Origin: Diplosphaera chodatii | Taxonomy: Eukaryota; Chlorophyta; Trebouxiophyceae; Prasiolales; Stichococcaceae | Length of the DNA stretch: 64,000 nt | Reading direction: 5' to 3' | Assembly (NCBI GenBank): GCA_032358165.1 | Contig: JAALGY010000017.1 | Span: 1,798,001 to 1,862,000, forward strand | Shown: piece after piece, positions 23,405-36,400 of the stretch | Position numbering within the stretch: the first letter of the stretch is position 1 | How the letters are laid out: each line of letters opens with the position of its first letter | Made by a program: the position numbers and the translations under genes | Notes under the pieces: generated by a model | What the model was told of the DNA's origin: nothing | Database searches by the model: none | What the model saw: only the letters and a program-made list of their open reading frames with translations

Positions 23405-25059
23405 TCATTCGTCATCATCGTCATCAAACAACCCATCCTCGAACTGCCGGAATGCCTCGTCGTCGAACGGCATGTTCGTTTGCATTGGGTCCATTTGACC
23501 CTGCAAGATAGCACAAGCACCATGCGCGTTGCTTGCAGGCCACAACCGATGATGCGATGGGAAATCGGGACACTACTGCATCTCCGACTGAAGAATGTGA
23601 CGCTGCAGGCAGATTCCCACCTTGGGCAGTTGCATCTCCGGCACCTTCCAATCCTCATTCTCGCCGCCGACAATCAGGTGTTTGATGCCCAGATTCCTGA
23701 TACATAGGTGAGCTCGGGCGTGATGGTCACTGACTTCGGCAGATCGCAGGGACACACCAGAGCATCTGCAACAGCTGCACAAGCCTCACTCGCGGCTGAA
23801 GTTGGACAGCATGTTGATCAGGACGTCAATTGCCAGCTCGTCCGCCGTGCCCATGTTGACCCTGCAAGCCGCCAGAGCACAGCTGTGCATGTATTTGAGC
23901 ATTCCCACAGAGTGACTCTCCCAAGTGCTCTGCACTGCAGCATGCCTCACCAGGTGCGCAGCCAGCTGCCGTTGCGTTCGGTGTTGCTCATGTCGTGGAA
24001 CAGGGCATCGAGCCCCGTCTCGCACTCCTCTGCATCGTACTCTAAAAAGCTGGCGCCCTCGTCGGCCGCATTGTTGAACACCTGAGAGACGATGCTCTGG
24101 GTATGAGGTACTGAGCTGGCAGCCAGGCCGTCGTCACATGTGCAATCGCATGTCAGCAGCACAGCGCAGGGGCTCAGCAGCAGGGCTGTGGTGCGCGACA
24201 AGGAGCAGCCAGCCGCACCTGGAGGTTCATGCCATTGAAGCCGCCCAGGCGGCCGACCATGAACCAGGACTTGAGCACCTCCTCGACCAGCTCTGCCTCG
24301 CCCTCTGATGGCGCCTCGTACATCTCCATCCACAGCTGCGCACCGAGAAGTGCACGGGTTGACATGCCTTCGACGAGCAGCTGAGACACGCAGAGTCATG
24401 CAGCCAAGCCTCCTGAGACGCAAGCAGTGCCACGTGTTACCCTCACCCACAAGTTGAAGGGCTCCACGTCGCGCAGAGTGACCTGCATTTGCGCCTCCTG
24501 CCCGGTGCGGTCGCCGATCATGTCGTCGGGCGCCTCGGCAACATACTGCCGCATCTGCTCCACCATTGCAACGGCAGTCAGCGAATGAACTGCACAGACA
24601 GCGCTGCCATGAGCGGCTGAGTGACTGCAGAAAACGTCTCTCGAACAGCACGTGACTCACCCGCTCTCGAACCACCTCGGGGTCACCGTTGGCACCCTCC
24701 AGCACTCTTGCAATGTCGGGGTCCTCTGCCGCATCTGCCTCCATTTCCCTGCAGCACACCGCCAGGACAAATGGTCTTCTGCCATCCAAATGGTCTAGCA
24801 CGGTTGGCACAGACGGGGTGTCGTGGCAAGCATCTCGCCTGAGCCAATCAGGCTTGCTGTCTGCCGTCGCTGCTGCTGCGCCCGCCGCACATTGCCGAGC
24901 CCTGCTTGCTTGGCGCGCGTGGCGGGGCTGTGACTGATGAAGATGGTTTACAGGCCCTACTAGCCCATGTGAGCCTGTATGCAGTGCGCAATGGCTGTGT
25001 CGCAGGTTTGTGAGTGGCCGCACCACCTGCGGCCATCCCGCCGCCAGCACTGTGGCCAT
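23405..25059 (-). CDS. DUF3531 family protein, probably plastid-targeted
   Basis: The function of the family is unknown; members occur in cyanobacteria and plastids. The Met at 25059 starts a His/Ala/Arg-rich presequence of about 65 residues (MATVLAAGWPQVVRPLTNLR) typical of a transit peptide. The conserved core follows in exons: MEADAAEDPDIARVLEGANG, DVEPFNLWV, LGAQLWMEMYEAPSEGEAEL, KSWFMVGRLGGFNGMNLQV, then NAADEGASFLEYDAEE, ALFHDMSNTERNGSWLR, VNMGTADELAIDVLINML, GIKHLIVGGENEDWKVPEMQ and the tail DDEAFRQFEDGLFDDDDE, with the stop at 23405-23407. The blocks VGRLGGFNGMNLQV and GIKHLIVGGENEDWKVPE are the family hallmark. The border of the first exon (around 24750-24830) is uncertain. The gene is head-to-head with the RAP-domain gene. 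Confidence 0.75.
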
Positions 25060-25506
25060 GCCCGTGTAACAGGCGTTGCGTGCGATGCGTACTTAGCAAC
25101 ACTCGCTGAACAAGACTCAAACCTCAGAGCATAAGCACGCGCTGATGACTGTGATGAAGGTGGAAGAGGAGGTGAAGCCCCCCGAGAGGGGGGCCATGCA
25201 TTGCTGCTGCATGTCGGAGAGTCGCTGGTGATGTCGCAGTGCTTCGCTGACAACTCCCAGTTCACTGTGACGAACACAGCGCTGCTTATCAACTGCACGC
25301 AGCCCATTGACCAAGCATGTTGCAGCAACCGCTGCTGCGCGGTCCATGCAGTGGCACGCACTCATGTGTGCCGCCGCTGGTACGGCAGCGCTGCCGCTCC
25401 GTCAGCACCGCAGCAAAGCGGTCCTCGGAGATCCACAAGGCACCCGTGGTGCTTCCAGGTATATTTGCTCACTGCAAAGCGTGGCAGCACAGCTGAAACA
25501 AGCAAA
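25060..25506. promoter_or_regulatory. Divergent intergenic region between DUF3531 and the RAP gene
   Basis: About 450 bases separate two divergent starts, both encoding putative organelle-targeted proteins, so a shared bidirectional promoter is plausible. No named element was recognised. Open frames here show no family resemblance. Confidence 0.4.
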
Positions 25507-28500
25507 ATGCATCATGTCGCCTCCCAGACCGGCCCCGTGCGCGCTATCAGACAATGCTGCGGACTGCTGAGTTTTGGCACGACGGCGACAGGCGAGGATC
25601 AGACCCCGCTGGACTGGGTTCGCAACGCCAGGGACCTGGCGACCGAGGCAGTTGTGGTGCCGCTGCCGCGGCGGCGGCGGCCGGAGCCCGACACGCCTGC
25701 CGAGGTGGCTGCACAGCCCAGCGACAGCCCTGCCGAGGCGGCCCACAGCCTGGAAGGCGAAGGGGAGCCAGACGTCAGGGAAGGCTTGCAGCAGTCTGTA
25801 CCAGAGCAGCTTGTGCCAGGTTTGCATCTTCCCAAGGCGTGCGTCCCTTGCCAAGAAAGGCGCTGGCTGCTGACATTGCGCAGGTACGAGCCTGAGAGGT
25901 GCTCTGCACCTGAGCTGGCCAATGTCAAGTACAGATGACACTTGCTGTGTGGTTCTGTAGGAAGGCAAACTACCTGGAAGCGGCCAAAGACGCTCAAGGA
26001 GATCAGGTCGTATCTCAAAGCACGGCAGGGCTTCGAGGGCGTCCTCGATGCATGCGAGGAGATCTGGCCAGCGTGGGCAGCCAACGGCTGCCGCAAGCTG
26101 GATCTCCGGGTGCGTGCCTGGGGGTCTTTCCACGCTGTACAGATGGGCACGGTGGGGCTCCTCATGCCTGGCGTCCTTTTGCCGCAGTTTCAATGTCTCA
26201 GAGCGTCTCGTGGAGCACCGCAGGGGTCTCAGCACGGCGCAGTGCCTGGTCCGAGGCCTGCTGAAGCGGCGACAGCACTGCGCATGGCGGCGGAACAGTC
26301 CCTGAAGCAGTGCTCCGGTAGTGAGCGCCTGCTGCAGGTGCTTTTCATCGCCCGCCAGACGCTGTCACAAAGGAAGTTTACCCGTCAAGTGGTCGTGCAC
26401 CCATGTTGACGCTCTTCTATGAGCGGGACGAGTTGTCTGAACGAGTTGTCTGAACACATTTTGGCAGGCGCGCGACCGGCGGTTGCTGGGTCTGATCGAG
26501 GCGCTCAGCGTGACGGCCCCGCGGCTGCCGCCCAGCGAGCAGCTGCAGGAGCAGCCGCAGCCAGGAGCGGGTGCAGAGGAGGCGGCCCCGGATGCAGCTG
26601 GCGCCAGTGCTGTGGCAGACAGTGAGGAGGATGCGCACACGAGCGATGCCGACTCTGCTGCGCACCAGCTGCACCCGGTGCTGGTCACCAATGCCATCTG
26701 GTCGCTCGGCGTGATGGGCGGCCCGGTCGCGTTCGAGGCCGAGATGGACGCCCTCGCCTCGGTGCGTCCCTCAAACCTGCACGTATGCGTCGTGCAGCGT
26801 GTGGTAACTCCCCTCCACACGGCAGTCTCCTGACACTGCGCAAGCGCTGGCGTACCGGCAGACCTGACACACGGCAATGGCAGGGGCATGGCCCCCCATC
26901 CCCGAGCGGCACGGTGCCGTCCTGCAGAGGGCGGACCTGGCGCACGAGGCCTGGCGCCCCCGGCTGGCAGCCGACCTGCTGTGGGCGCTGGCGCTGGCGC
27001 ACCACTGGACGCCGCGGCTGCCGCACCTGGAGGCGCTGCTGCGGCGGCTGGGCGGCTTCCCGGCGCTCACCGCCCGCGAGGCGGCCAGCACGCTGTGGGC
27101 CTTTGCCACGCTTGGCCACGTGCCGGCAGCCTTGCTGCAGGCGAGCCTGCCTGCATCAGCACCATGGGTCTTGTTACCTGGTTGATACGGGATGTTTGAC
27201 ATGGGCGTCGTGCACCCGGCACTCTGACGGATCGTCACACCCTCAAACTGACTCTGGCACTGCCGCCCTTGAAAGCAGGAGGTGGAGGCCGCAGGCTGCT
27301 GGCAGCTTGCACACGAGCCGTGGCAGAGGGACAAGCACGCGGGGCCGCGCGCCGCCGCCTCCATGTCCGGCCAGACGCTCGCGGTGGCAGCATGGTCGCT
27401 GGCAGTCATGGTGTGTGATGTGTGCGCGGTCCTTGGTCACAGCAAATGCTCCTTTGACGTAGTTGCTACAGCATATGTTGGTATCAAGGCTGCGGCAAGG
27501 TCACTGCGTGTGTGCTGTGAGAGCAGAGCACGTCCCGCACTGCAGGAGCAAGTCAGCACGGCAGCCTTTTCAGAACTCTGGCAGGAGATTGAGCGCCGCG
27601 GCATTGACGGGATGGGCAGCGAGAAGAAAGTGCTTCTGCAGGTCCATCAGGTACATTGTGTACACTACATTCAGGACATCTGCCGTGCAGTGTGTGCCCT
27701 TTCTGCAGTTGCCTCTGCACATATGCTGCTTTGCTGCCGAGGAGTAGCTGCAGTGATGACTGATCACTGGCTGCTGGTTGCATTTTCGGGCTGGCAGCAG
27801 TGTTGGCAGTGCCACCTTGCCTGATTGCATTTTCTCCCCAACCTCACATGCTGCACACCACGTACAAAGGCTCGTCCTGCGGCAGGTGGCCCTGGCCATG
27901 CGACTTGAAGGCGGCAGCCGGCAACCAGAGGGCGAAGCCGCTGCGGAGCTGCTGGCGGTGGCCGCTGACGTTTGGCAGCACTCCATCAGGCCCATGCACC
28001 GCGAGCAGGAGTCGTACCACGAGGGCCAGGTATGCGCCATGTTGTGGTCACCCGGCAGCGCTTTATGCATGCACCACGCTTACTGCCACTTGACGCCTGT
28101 GTCATGTGCCACAGATCGCCAGTGCGCTGGCGGGCTTGGGCCGCTTTCACGTGAAACAGGATGTGATGTCGGGCTACAGCGTGGACCTGTGCTTGCCGGA
28201 GGGACGCATCGCCATTGAGGCTGACGGCCCATCCCACTTCTCCCGCAACACAGCATACCCAGCCAAGTATGCACTATGCTGTTCCTTGTGTTGCCTGTCA
28301 AGGCTGATCACACCGGTGTTGCCCCTATCGTGGAGCGCACCTCTGTTTTATATCAACATCAATTACAGCAGCATGCTGTATGTCAACAGCATGTGCTACC
28401 ACTGCAGGTTGCTAGGACATTCTCTGATGAAGCACCGCCACCTGCGGCTGCTTGGGTACCAAGTGGTGTCGGTGCCGTGGTTCGAGTGGGATGCGCTTCA

Positions 28501-28558
28501 GGGCCCAGCGATCAAACAGCAATATTTGCAGCAGCGCATCGATGCAGCCACGTCATGA
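25507..28558 (+). CDS. RAP-domain, OPR/FAST-like organelle RNA-binding protein
   Basis: The C-terminal RAP domain is clear: SGYSVDLCLPEGRIAIEADG and PSHFSRNTAYP (about 28165-28262), then after an intron LGHSLMKHRHLRLLGYQVVS and VPWFEWDALQGPAIKQQYLQ (about 28412-28535), with the stop at 28556-28558. RAP proteins act on chloroplast or mitochondrial transcripts, and green algae have an expanded set with octotricopeptide-type repeats. Upstream helical repeats fit that pattern: VLVTNAIWSLGVMGGPVAF (about 26683), LAADLLWALALAHHWTPRLP (about 26970), REAASTLWAFATLGHVPAAL (about 27080) and SGQTLAVAAWSLAVM (about 27365). The middle carries an acidic disordered insertion (EEAAPDAAGASAVADSEEDA). I chose Met 25507 (MHHVASQTGPVRAIRQCCGL) because it gives a short basic presequence in frame with TPLDWVRNARDLATEAVVVP. 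Exons between 25950 and 26420 are uncertain. Confidence 0.75.
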
Positions 28559-28876
28559 CCTCCTAGCACACCTTGACGTATGCTACACTGGATGATGTCC
28601 ACCTTCTTCTTTCTTCTTCTTTGTCTCAGCAGACACGGACCCACAGCATAATGACCGGTATGCAGGTGCAAGTGCTGACACCATTGTTCCAATCGCATGT
28701 CATGAACTCTGCCCTGCATCACGAAAGGCGACCCATGGGCAATTTCACTTACATGATCGGATCTCGACCAACCCCGCCCTGCACTGGCGCTTGAGCATGC
28801 AACGTTATAGCACAGCCAGCAGCTGAGTGCATTGCAACATGTGCATCGTCATAGCATGTGATGCATCGACTCGAGG
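28559..28876. other. Intergenic region between the RAP gene and the alkyltransferase-like gene
   Basis: This is the 3' flank of the RAP gene and upstream region of the next + strand gene. It contains a pyrimidine-rich TTCTTC run at about 28600-28620. Nothing else was recognised. Confidence 0.4.
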
Positions 28877-29456
28877 ATGAGGGAGGATCGGCCGCTGACC
28901 GCGTTTGAACGTCGGCTACATGAGGTGATCCGCATGCATGCAATGCAGGAGTACTGCTCACAGCAGTAAGACAGCACCCGAACGGGCGCAAACCTGAAAA
29001 GACCATTTGCAATCAGCAGGCGTGCCTGCTGATACCCGCCGGAAAGTGCACATCATACGGCGCACTCGCAGCGGTGCTTGAAACGTCTCCCCGGGCGGTT
29101 GGCCAGGTGCACATGAGCATTGGATGCAGTGGACGCCAGCATCCTGTTAATTATGAGCCAAGCATGGTAGGGCTTCGATTCGAGGTTCGACCACTCCTTG
29201 CAGAAGTGAGGTACTTTCATGGCCTCAGGCGCTGCGGCGGGCCACCTGGATGCCAGAGGTTCCTGCGCACCGTGTCATCAAGGCGTCAGGAGACATCGGT
29301 GGCTTTGGCGGCACCGCTGGCTTGAACCAGCTTCCAGTGCAACGCAAAAAACGCCTCCTTGAAGCAGAGGGACTTGAGTTTCAGGGTGCGCAGCTCATCA
29401 CCTCGGATGCATTGCTTGGGGCTGACGAACTGATCGAGCTGGTCGCCGTCGACTGA
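28877..29456 (+). CDS. ATL: Alkyltransferase-like (ATL) DNA-lesion recognition protein
   Basis: Three exons join in phase. RPLTAFERRLHE ends at a GTGATC donor. ACLLIPAGKCTSYGALAAVL then LETSPRAVGQ (about 29012-29090) follows. The last exon is ALRRATWMPEVPAHRVIKAS to LVAVD, with the stop at 29454-29456. The layout is that of the O6-alkylguanine transferase DNA-binding domain: SYG tyrosine, RAVGQAL recognition helix, and the active-site loop PxHRV. In the repair enzyme the loop is PCHRV and its cysteine accepts the alkyl group. Here it reads PAHRV, so transfer is impossible. ATL proteins lacking this cysteine bind O6-alkylguanine and hand it to nucleotide excision repair. Loss of function in a true transferase is the alternative, but the rest of the domain looks conserved. 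Confidence 0.78.
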
Positions 29457-29761
29457 CGCTGGCTACGCCGCACGATGGGTGGATGGGAGACGTACGATGA
29501 TTGCACAGCTGCACGATGTTATGCAGTCAGCAACAGGCAATTTCCAGCCCGTGACGCTGCATCATTTAGGCCGAGGCACAAAGCCACTGCAGGCCCTCTG
29601 CTAGCGAGGTGACGACAGCATGCTACATTCTGACTTGTCGGTGTCATTGGTGACTGCTTTGCCTCGAGCGTTCAATATTTGGCCATCCTGAGTCGCATCC
29701 ACATGACAGAGTTGTCATCAAGCAAAAGTCGCTGAATCAGCCTCCCATCGCCACCATGGCA
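29457..29761. other. Convergent intergenic gap
   Basis: This stretch lies between the stops of the ATL gene and the VID27 gene and is presumed 3' untranslated sequence of both. Nothing else was recognised. Confidence 0.4.
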
Positions 29762-32700
29762 TCAGTTGTCAGAGTCCTCGTCTGCGAGCGACCAGACACG
29801 GTGCTTCGTGAACACCACCATGGCGTCCTCCGCTGCGCCCGCCCTGCTTGGATGGCAAGACCACACAGTATGGTCAGAGCAGACGTGGCAACACTGTGAG
29901 AGGTGTGCTTGTTGTGCACACCCTGCGTGAGCATGTGCGAACCTGCAGGGTTGACTGGGCACATGAGCACTAGGTTCTGTGCACCACTCCTTGGCACTGG
30001 CTGAAGGTCGCCATGCAGCACATGTACAAAGGCCCCTTGAGCCATGCGCAACGCTGCGCTACCCACCTGGCCCCGGGGCTGGCATAGTTGTCGTGCATGA
30101 AGGTGGAGTCCACGACGTCCTCTTGCCGCGGTATGAGGTGGTACTCCATGACCGTGGTCAGCCCGCCGTACGACTGCACCGCGCTCTCCGCCAGCTTCAC
30201 CTGCCTGCATCGGCGGCGTCCACACGCGCTGATGCCCTGCCCCACCACTCCCTGGCTCAGCTGACAACCACCAACGTGCTTGCTGGTCCATGGTCAGCCA
30301 GGCCGCCCACCTGAAGTTCCACAGCACGGTGTAGGCGCCGCAGGAGGCGACGATCCAGCGCTCCTGGCGGCCGGCCTCCGTGATCCACGTGAACTTGCCC
30401 TTCTGCAGCGGCGCACGGCCCACCTGCCCATCGAGCGGTGGAGCCAATCAGCACATGATGTGCGTTGACGCCTCCACAATACAAGCTTGTACAGGGGGCG
30501 TGCGGGCGCCCTCGGGGCTCACCTTGGCCTGGTCCTCGGGCTTGAGGCGCAGCAGCCGGGGTGCTGGTGCCTGCGCGCCCATCCTCGCCTGAAAGCCGTT
30601 CGTCTCCCTGCAGCGGGTGGCAGCTGGTCTGTTGGCGGGCATATGCAAGCAATCAGCAATGTCAGCAGTGTACAGCTCAGCAGATGTGCAAACTGTATGT
30701 TGTTTCGGAGCAGTGTGTGCGTCCTGCTCCACAGACGCATACCTGCCGCTTTTGTCGCGGAACTGCGTCTTGACGACCATGAGGTACTTGGTTGTGGTCG
30801 CCAGCACCCACTTGGAGTCGTACGCCACGTCCACAGCGGTGATGGGTGCCCCCAGGCCTGGGATGCTGGTCTTCGCCATCGTGAGCGTGCTGCTGCTGAA
30901 CAGCCTGATCTTGCCGTCATCGCTGCCCACGACCACATGGCCATCACCTGCAGAGGGACGGACGCCATCAGGGCCAACCAACAGCCACTTGCCTCATGTG
31001 GTACTTGCCCGCGCAGTGTCAGGGCAACGCACCGGAGGTGGCCATGCAGTTGAAGTTGGTGTTGCGGGCGTAGTCCTTGCCGCCGGCGTACTGCACGGTG
31101 GGGCTCGACATCTCCTGCACCACGCCCTCCCGCACACGCTGCAGGGTGCCCAGCCAGCTGCCATCGGGAGTTGCACACGTGCCTCTGCAACAAGGTGATA
31201 GTTACATCTGCTGCACGTCAGCACAGTGCAGCAGCCAGCGTGCTGCTGTGTACCTGGTCCCACCGCACAAGGCGGTTCGTGCCCACGCCCAGGAAGGTGT
31301 CACGGTCATCCAGCTGAGCACCTGCATACCACTCAACACGTCAGCAGTCCTGCTCATGCTAGACAACATCCGCAGACTCACGCATGACACTGCGTCTGCA
31401 GGAACGACATTTGGGTGTCGTCTGGTGCCTGCGCACACCCTTTGTGTCGTTTATGAGGTCCTTCATGGCGACATCTGTGCCATCCTTCTGGAAGCCCCAC
31501 TCCGCGACCGTCTTGCCGGTCTCTATGTCCAGCTGCGTGGCCGACACAACCCGTCAGTTGGCTCTACACCCCACAGCAGGGTGCCCATGAAACGGCAAGG
31601 TCATGCGTTCGCCAGATGGCAAATCAACCAACCTGGTGCAGGCTGGTGCCCTCCTCCGGACTGAGGATGTTCATCTGCCGCTCGCCGCGCATCAGCAACA
31701 GCTTTGAGGGCGTCGAACCAGCTGCTGCTGAGTCGCTAGACAGGCCGAGTCCGCTGCGCCGCTTTGACTGCGGGCTCATGAAGCTGAGGCCGGTGTCCTG
31801 TTGACAAGTATGGTCGACGCGCTCAGCGGTGGTGACATTGCAGCTGCAATACGGGGACGCTGCAGATGTTCTGTATGTGGTCATACATACCTAAGCACAC
31901 TACTGACCTGTACGCCGCCGTGTACATTGCGCAGCACGCCGATCTTTTTGTCCTGCACCATGTACGAGCGGCCACCGGCGCCCAGGCGGACGCCCAGGAT
32001 TGCATCCTTCTCGCGTCCACCCTTTGCCGGCGTTTTCAGCTCATCGACGTCTGGTGCGTCCTGCAAAGCGAGTGCTGACGTCTCATGTGCTGACGCTTTG
32101 CTGGTCGGATGTCATGCTGCTGTGAGGCTGGTCCATGGCGGCCAGCAGTCTGCGTCACCTGATCGTCTGCGTCATCTGCCCACGCTTTCCTTGACTCTTC
32201 TGTTTCGCGACCCAATGTCAGAAACGAGTCCTTCCCAAAAACCTGCAAACAGGATGTGCCTGAGCTCAACACTGCAACCCTTCCATGCGTGTGCAATGAC
32301 CCATGCCATTGTCCAGACTTGCTCACCTTGTTGCGGTTAGCCTCGTCGTTGTCCACCTTGAAGGTGTTTTCGAACAGCTTGTCATTGTACTGTTCTGTGA
32401 ATGCTGCATACTGTGCTGCGCCCCCGAAGCGAATGGCCCAGATGCCATCTGGCGAGACGAATGTTACCTGTGCACCATAATTTACGACTCAGGGTTGATC
32501 ACGATACACTCGTGCAGCATGTGACGAACCTGTGACAAGGTGCATGCAGCAGCAACCATGCTTTTCCACATTGGCAGCCCACCCGCCGAGCAGCCTGATC
32601 AAATGCAAAGTTGTCTGACACGTCTGTCTCCACATCGCCAACTTCCAGGCACCACTGCCGCGGTACCGACGGTGTGTCCTCGTTCATGTCAAAGAAATGC

Positions 32701-33015
32701 GGTTGCACCCCCGCCGCCTCCATCTGAAAGCCCTGGCCTTGCACCAGGCGGAACAATTTTGTGACGCCATCCTGCGGTGCACAACAAACGCAAGATCAGC
32801 TTTCTGCACTGCCACACGCTTGGAAACCCATATCACAGCCGCTTGGAGGCCCGCCTTTGTCGGGCACCGCTGCACACAGGTGCCTTGAAGTAGTGACAGC
32901 TGCATAGTCTGCAGAGCAGCGCTGGTGGAGCACCCTGCACCTGTTCTGGTGTTGACGCCTCTGCTTCTGAATGCTGCTGATCAGTGGGGGCGGGGGCACT
33001 CTGCCCAGCCCCCAT
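29762..33015 (-). CDS. VID27: VID27/CYPRO4 family protein
   Basis: VID27 in yeast was found in vacuole import and degradation of gluconeogenic enzymes; CYPRO4 is the plant member. The start at 33015 gives [20 protein letters not shown], whose G2 and S6 fit an N-myristoylation signal. Then come [60 protein letters not shown] and [19 protein letters not shown], forming the N-terminal PH-like part, and [20 protein letters not shown]. The C-terminal beta-propeller part holds [98 protein letters not shown] and the end [18 protein letters not shown], with the stop at 29762-29764. Blocks are in family order and the gene appears complete. The gap to the next start upstream is 398 bases. Confidence 0.85.
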
Positions 33016-33413
33016 CCTGGTGCTGCGAAAGCTGTCTCAAGGTGCAAATGGCTTGCACAGCGTGCTCTGCCCCTGGACCGTGCCTGGCACTGCGTTGTGC
33101 AGTGTCGTGATCACGCTGACAGATGCAAGGTATTGCAAGACAGACTGAGCTGAACAGAAAGTGATATATGACCCAGTGACCCAGCCGTTCAACCCTTGCA
33201 TCGCCGAGATGAAGCTGGTCACACTACTGCAGGGTGGGTGAGGGCCATCGATGCTTCAATTGACCATCATCACCATTTCACCAAGGCCTGCCTTCCTTCC
33301 TTCTCATGGCTGGATAGGACTCCCTTTGCTTATCGCCACCGAGCGCATGTGCGAGACTCCGACCAACCGAAGGAAGCTGCGACTTCATGAACCTCTGAGC
33401 AACCCACTTGCAC
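33016..33413. other. Intergenic region between VID27 and the DEAH helicase
   Basis: Upstream region of VID27 and 3' flank of the helicase, both on the minus strand. No gene or repeat was recognised. Confidence 0.4.
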
Positions 33414-36400
33414 TCAAATGGTGCTAGTCGGCGCCATCCGAAAGAGGTGTGGGGCGAGCTCCGGCAGCCAGCCCGGCTCAATGGCTGTGACATTGCGTGC
33501 GTACAGCCGAGCCGTCTGCACAAGCTCATCAAACACAATGCAGGCCGCCTTGCGGCCGCTGAGCACCGACGAAGGGTGTATCATCACCAGCTGGTTTGTT
33601 GCCACAAGCCGGTATGTGCCTGCATAGGGTATACCAGTCATGAAGCAGCGGCAGTGGCATATGTCAGCCGGATCAGTGAGGCGGTGGCACACGCCTGACC
33701 TGTAAAGCATGTGAGCAAACGAAAGACTGGCATGACACTCCTACCGTCAGGCTGCCGCATGGCGCCGTGCACCGCCAAACCGGCGGTGAGAGCGCGTCTC
33801 AACCCTGTTGTGGCCTCTGCATCTGCCGAGCTGCCGTCTACACCCCGCATCCTGCCACTGTGCTGTGCATCACCATTGACTGCCATGCGGCTGCTGGACA
33901 CAGGAGTATCTGAGGACAGCTGCGCCGAGAGCTGCGCGTGGATGTCCATTGCCTTCCGCAGAGCACGGCCGTTGACAAAGTTCGCAGAGCACCACTGCTT
34001 CTGTTCCCTCTCATTCACCTGATTGCATGGCAATCCTGTGTCGATGTGGGCGCGTCTGGTTCCTGACACAGCACGCATGTGCTGCTTGCAAGCATCGTGC
34101 AAATGCCTCACCTGCTGGTACATCCTGAAAACCGCAAGCAGTGTGGCATGGTCACCGTCACGGCTTATGAAGCGTGCCCTTGCAGCGGCTGCCTCCGCAC
34201 GCTTGTGCCTGCAAGCAGCGCATCACCGTGAGTGCGGGGCAACAACTCAGTTCCAGGGCAACGATATGCCGGGATGGCCAAAAACAAGTAAGCAGCGGAA
34301 TAGCGACCAGAGCTCTGTGCACACATGCAACAACTATCTCTTGGACTACTCACACAGGACTGACGAAGACGTTGTCGGATGAAACCATAGAAACAACGAC
34401 CAGCGCATCAGATACACAATCGGTGTCCAGGGCTGTCAGCAGCACCTATGCAGCAAGATCAGTCTGCATTATAAGTCATGTACTGCATGCACAACTTATC
34501 AAGATTGGTGTCGTGTACATATTCTGTGATGGTTGGCACGACTGCTCACTTTTGCATACATGGGGTGCAGCGGCAGAGCTGCCATGCGCCGCCCCAGCGG
34601 CTTGCTGAGGTCGCCCTCCGAATCCAGAGCGCCCAGAGCAAACCTGCAGCCCACGACCTGCTGCTCAGCGGAGCACGAATCGCAGCAGCATCGTGTGCAG
34701 GAAGCGTTGCGCAGCATGGGGGAAGGCGCCGGCAGAGAGGCAGGTCGATCAGCCGATGCAAACCCTAAATCCTAAACCCATAAAGGCCAACGCACAGCAG
34801 CTCCAGGGAGCGCAGGAGGGCGGGCTGCGGCGGCGGGTCCAGGAAGTCAAAGCCCAGCACGTCGGCCACGCCAAGCGCCTTGAGCTGCAGCACCGTGGAC
34901 GCCAGGTTGCAGCGGCGGATCTCCGGCACGGTCTCCGGCGCGAGCCGCTTGAAGGCCGCCTCGGGGTACAGGCGGAACGCCATGCCCGGTGCTTCACGGC
35001 CTGCCGGAGTGTTGCACGAGACGGCGCTTGTGAGGCTCGCAGCTCAGCAGACTTGGGAGGCAAGCCAAGGGCATGTGCAATGGTCGGTCTGCATCACCTG
35101 CTCTGCCTGCCCGCTGCCGCGCCTGTGCCTGCGACACCGGCACCACCTGCAGCATACCAAACACAGGGGGGTCATTGCATGCGTGACGAGGAGGCTGACG
35201 ACCCCTCACGCAGTGTGTGCACGGCGCACTCCCACCAATGACCTGCAGGGAGTCGATGCCTGCTGCTGCATGGTAGGCGCGGGCCTTGACAAACCCAGCA
35301 TCCACCACATAGCGGACGCCTTTGACTGTGATGGACGTCTCAGCAATGTTGGTAGCAATAATGACCTGCATTGCAGTTTGCGCTGAGTATTGAATTAGTG
35401 TTGCAGCTGCCAGCGATGGCATACCATATACTTCACAAGTTCACAAGTTGAAAGGCACCTTGCGCGTGCCCGCAGGTGCCGGCTCAAAGATGCGCAGCTG
35501 CTGTGCCGCCGGCAGGCTCGCATAGATCGGTGCGACAAGCATTGGGCCGGCTCCCTCCACTTGCTGATGCTGTGGCAGCCTGCGAGTCAGCAGCTGTTGC
35601 GACCCACGGCTGCCATGAGGGAGGTTGCGCCATCAGCCGGCCATGTGCTGCAGAACTGGCGTTGCGTGACTTTGCCCACCTGGCATTGATGAGACGGGCC
35701 AGGGCCTCAATTTCCTCCTGTCCCGTCAGAAACACCAGGATGTCTCCGGGCGGCTGGTCTGTGTGGATCTGCAAGATTGGCGTCACATACGCCCTGATGA
35801 ACTTCGCATGTCCAGTCACAGCAGGCGAGCAGGCACCACTGCACTGCAATGGCTCGCCTGCAGCACGGTCTGCAGGGCGGCATCCATGTAGCTGTCCTCC
35901 GGCTGCGGCGTGTAGAAGACCTCCACTGGAAACTGCCTCCCCTGCAGCAGTTGGTGTCTCATGCATGGCAGTGTGGACACCCACACCGTGGTGGTGTCAG
36001 GACACACGTCTGTGGCAACGCTGCCCCAAGCACCTTGACGTAGGCGATCCTGGCGTCCCCAAAGTACTTGGACATGGGCGCCGCGTCCAGGGTGGCGGAC
36101 ATGACAATGAGGCGGAAGTCGTCGGGCCGCCGCGCCAGCACACCCTTGAGCAGGCCCAGCAGCACGTCGGTGTTGACCGTGCGCTCGTGCGCCTCGTCCA
36201 GCAGCACCACCTGCGCGATGCACATGCTGTGCCGGGCGCTGTTGCCATGACCGTGGTGCCCCTGGGTCAGTGCTGATGCTGGGTCCCAAGCACGGTGGCG
36301 GTGGTGCCAGCCTGCCTTGTAGCGCCGCAGCAGCGGGTCCAGCAGCGCCTCCCGCAGCAGCATGCCGTCCGTCATGTACTTGATGCGTGTTGCCTCGGAC

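Noticed and set aside
23947..25059. A single 370-residue protein
   Set aside because: The open frame runs through introns. Only its first part and short internal pieces match the DUF3531 exons; the rest is Cys/Arg-rich intron or off-frame translation.
28877..29456. Active O6-alkylguanine-DNA alkyltransferase
   Set aside because: The acceptor cysteine is replaced by alanine in the active-site loop, so the domain cannot accept an alkyl group.
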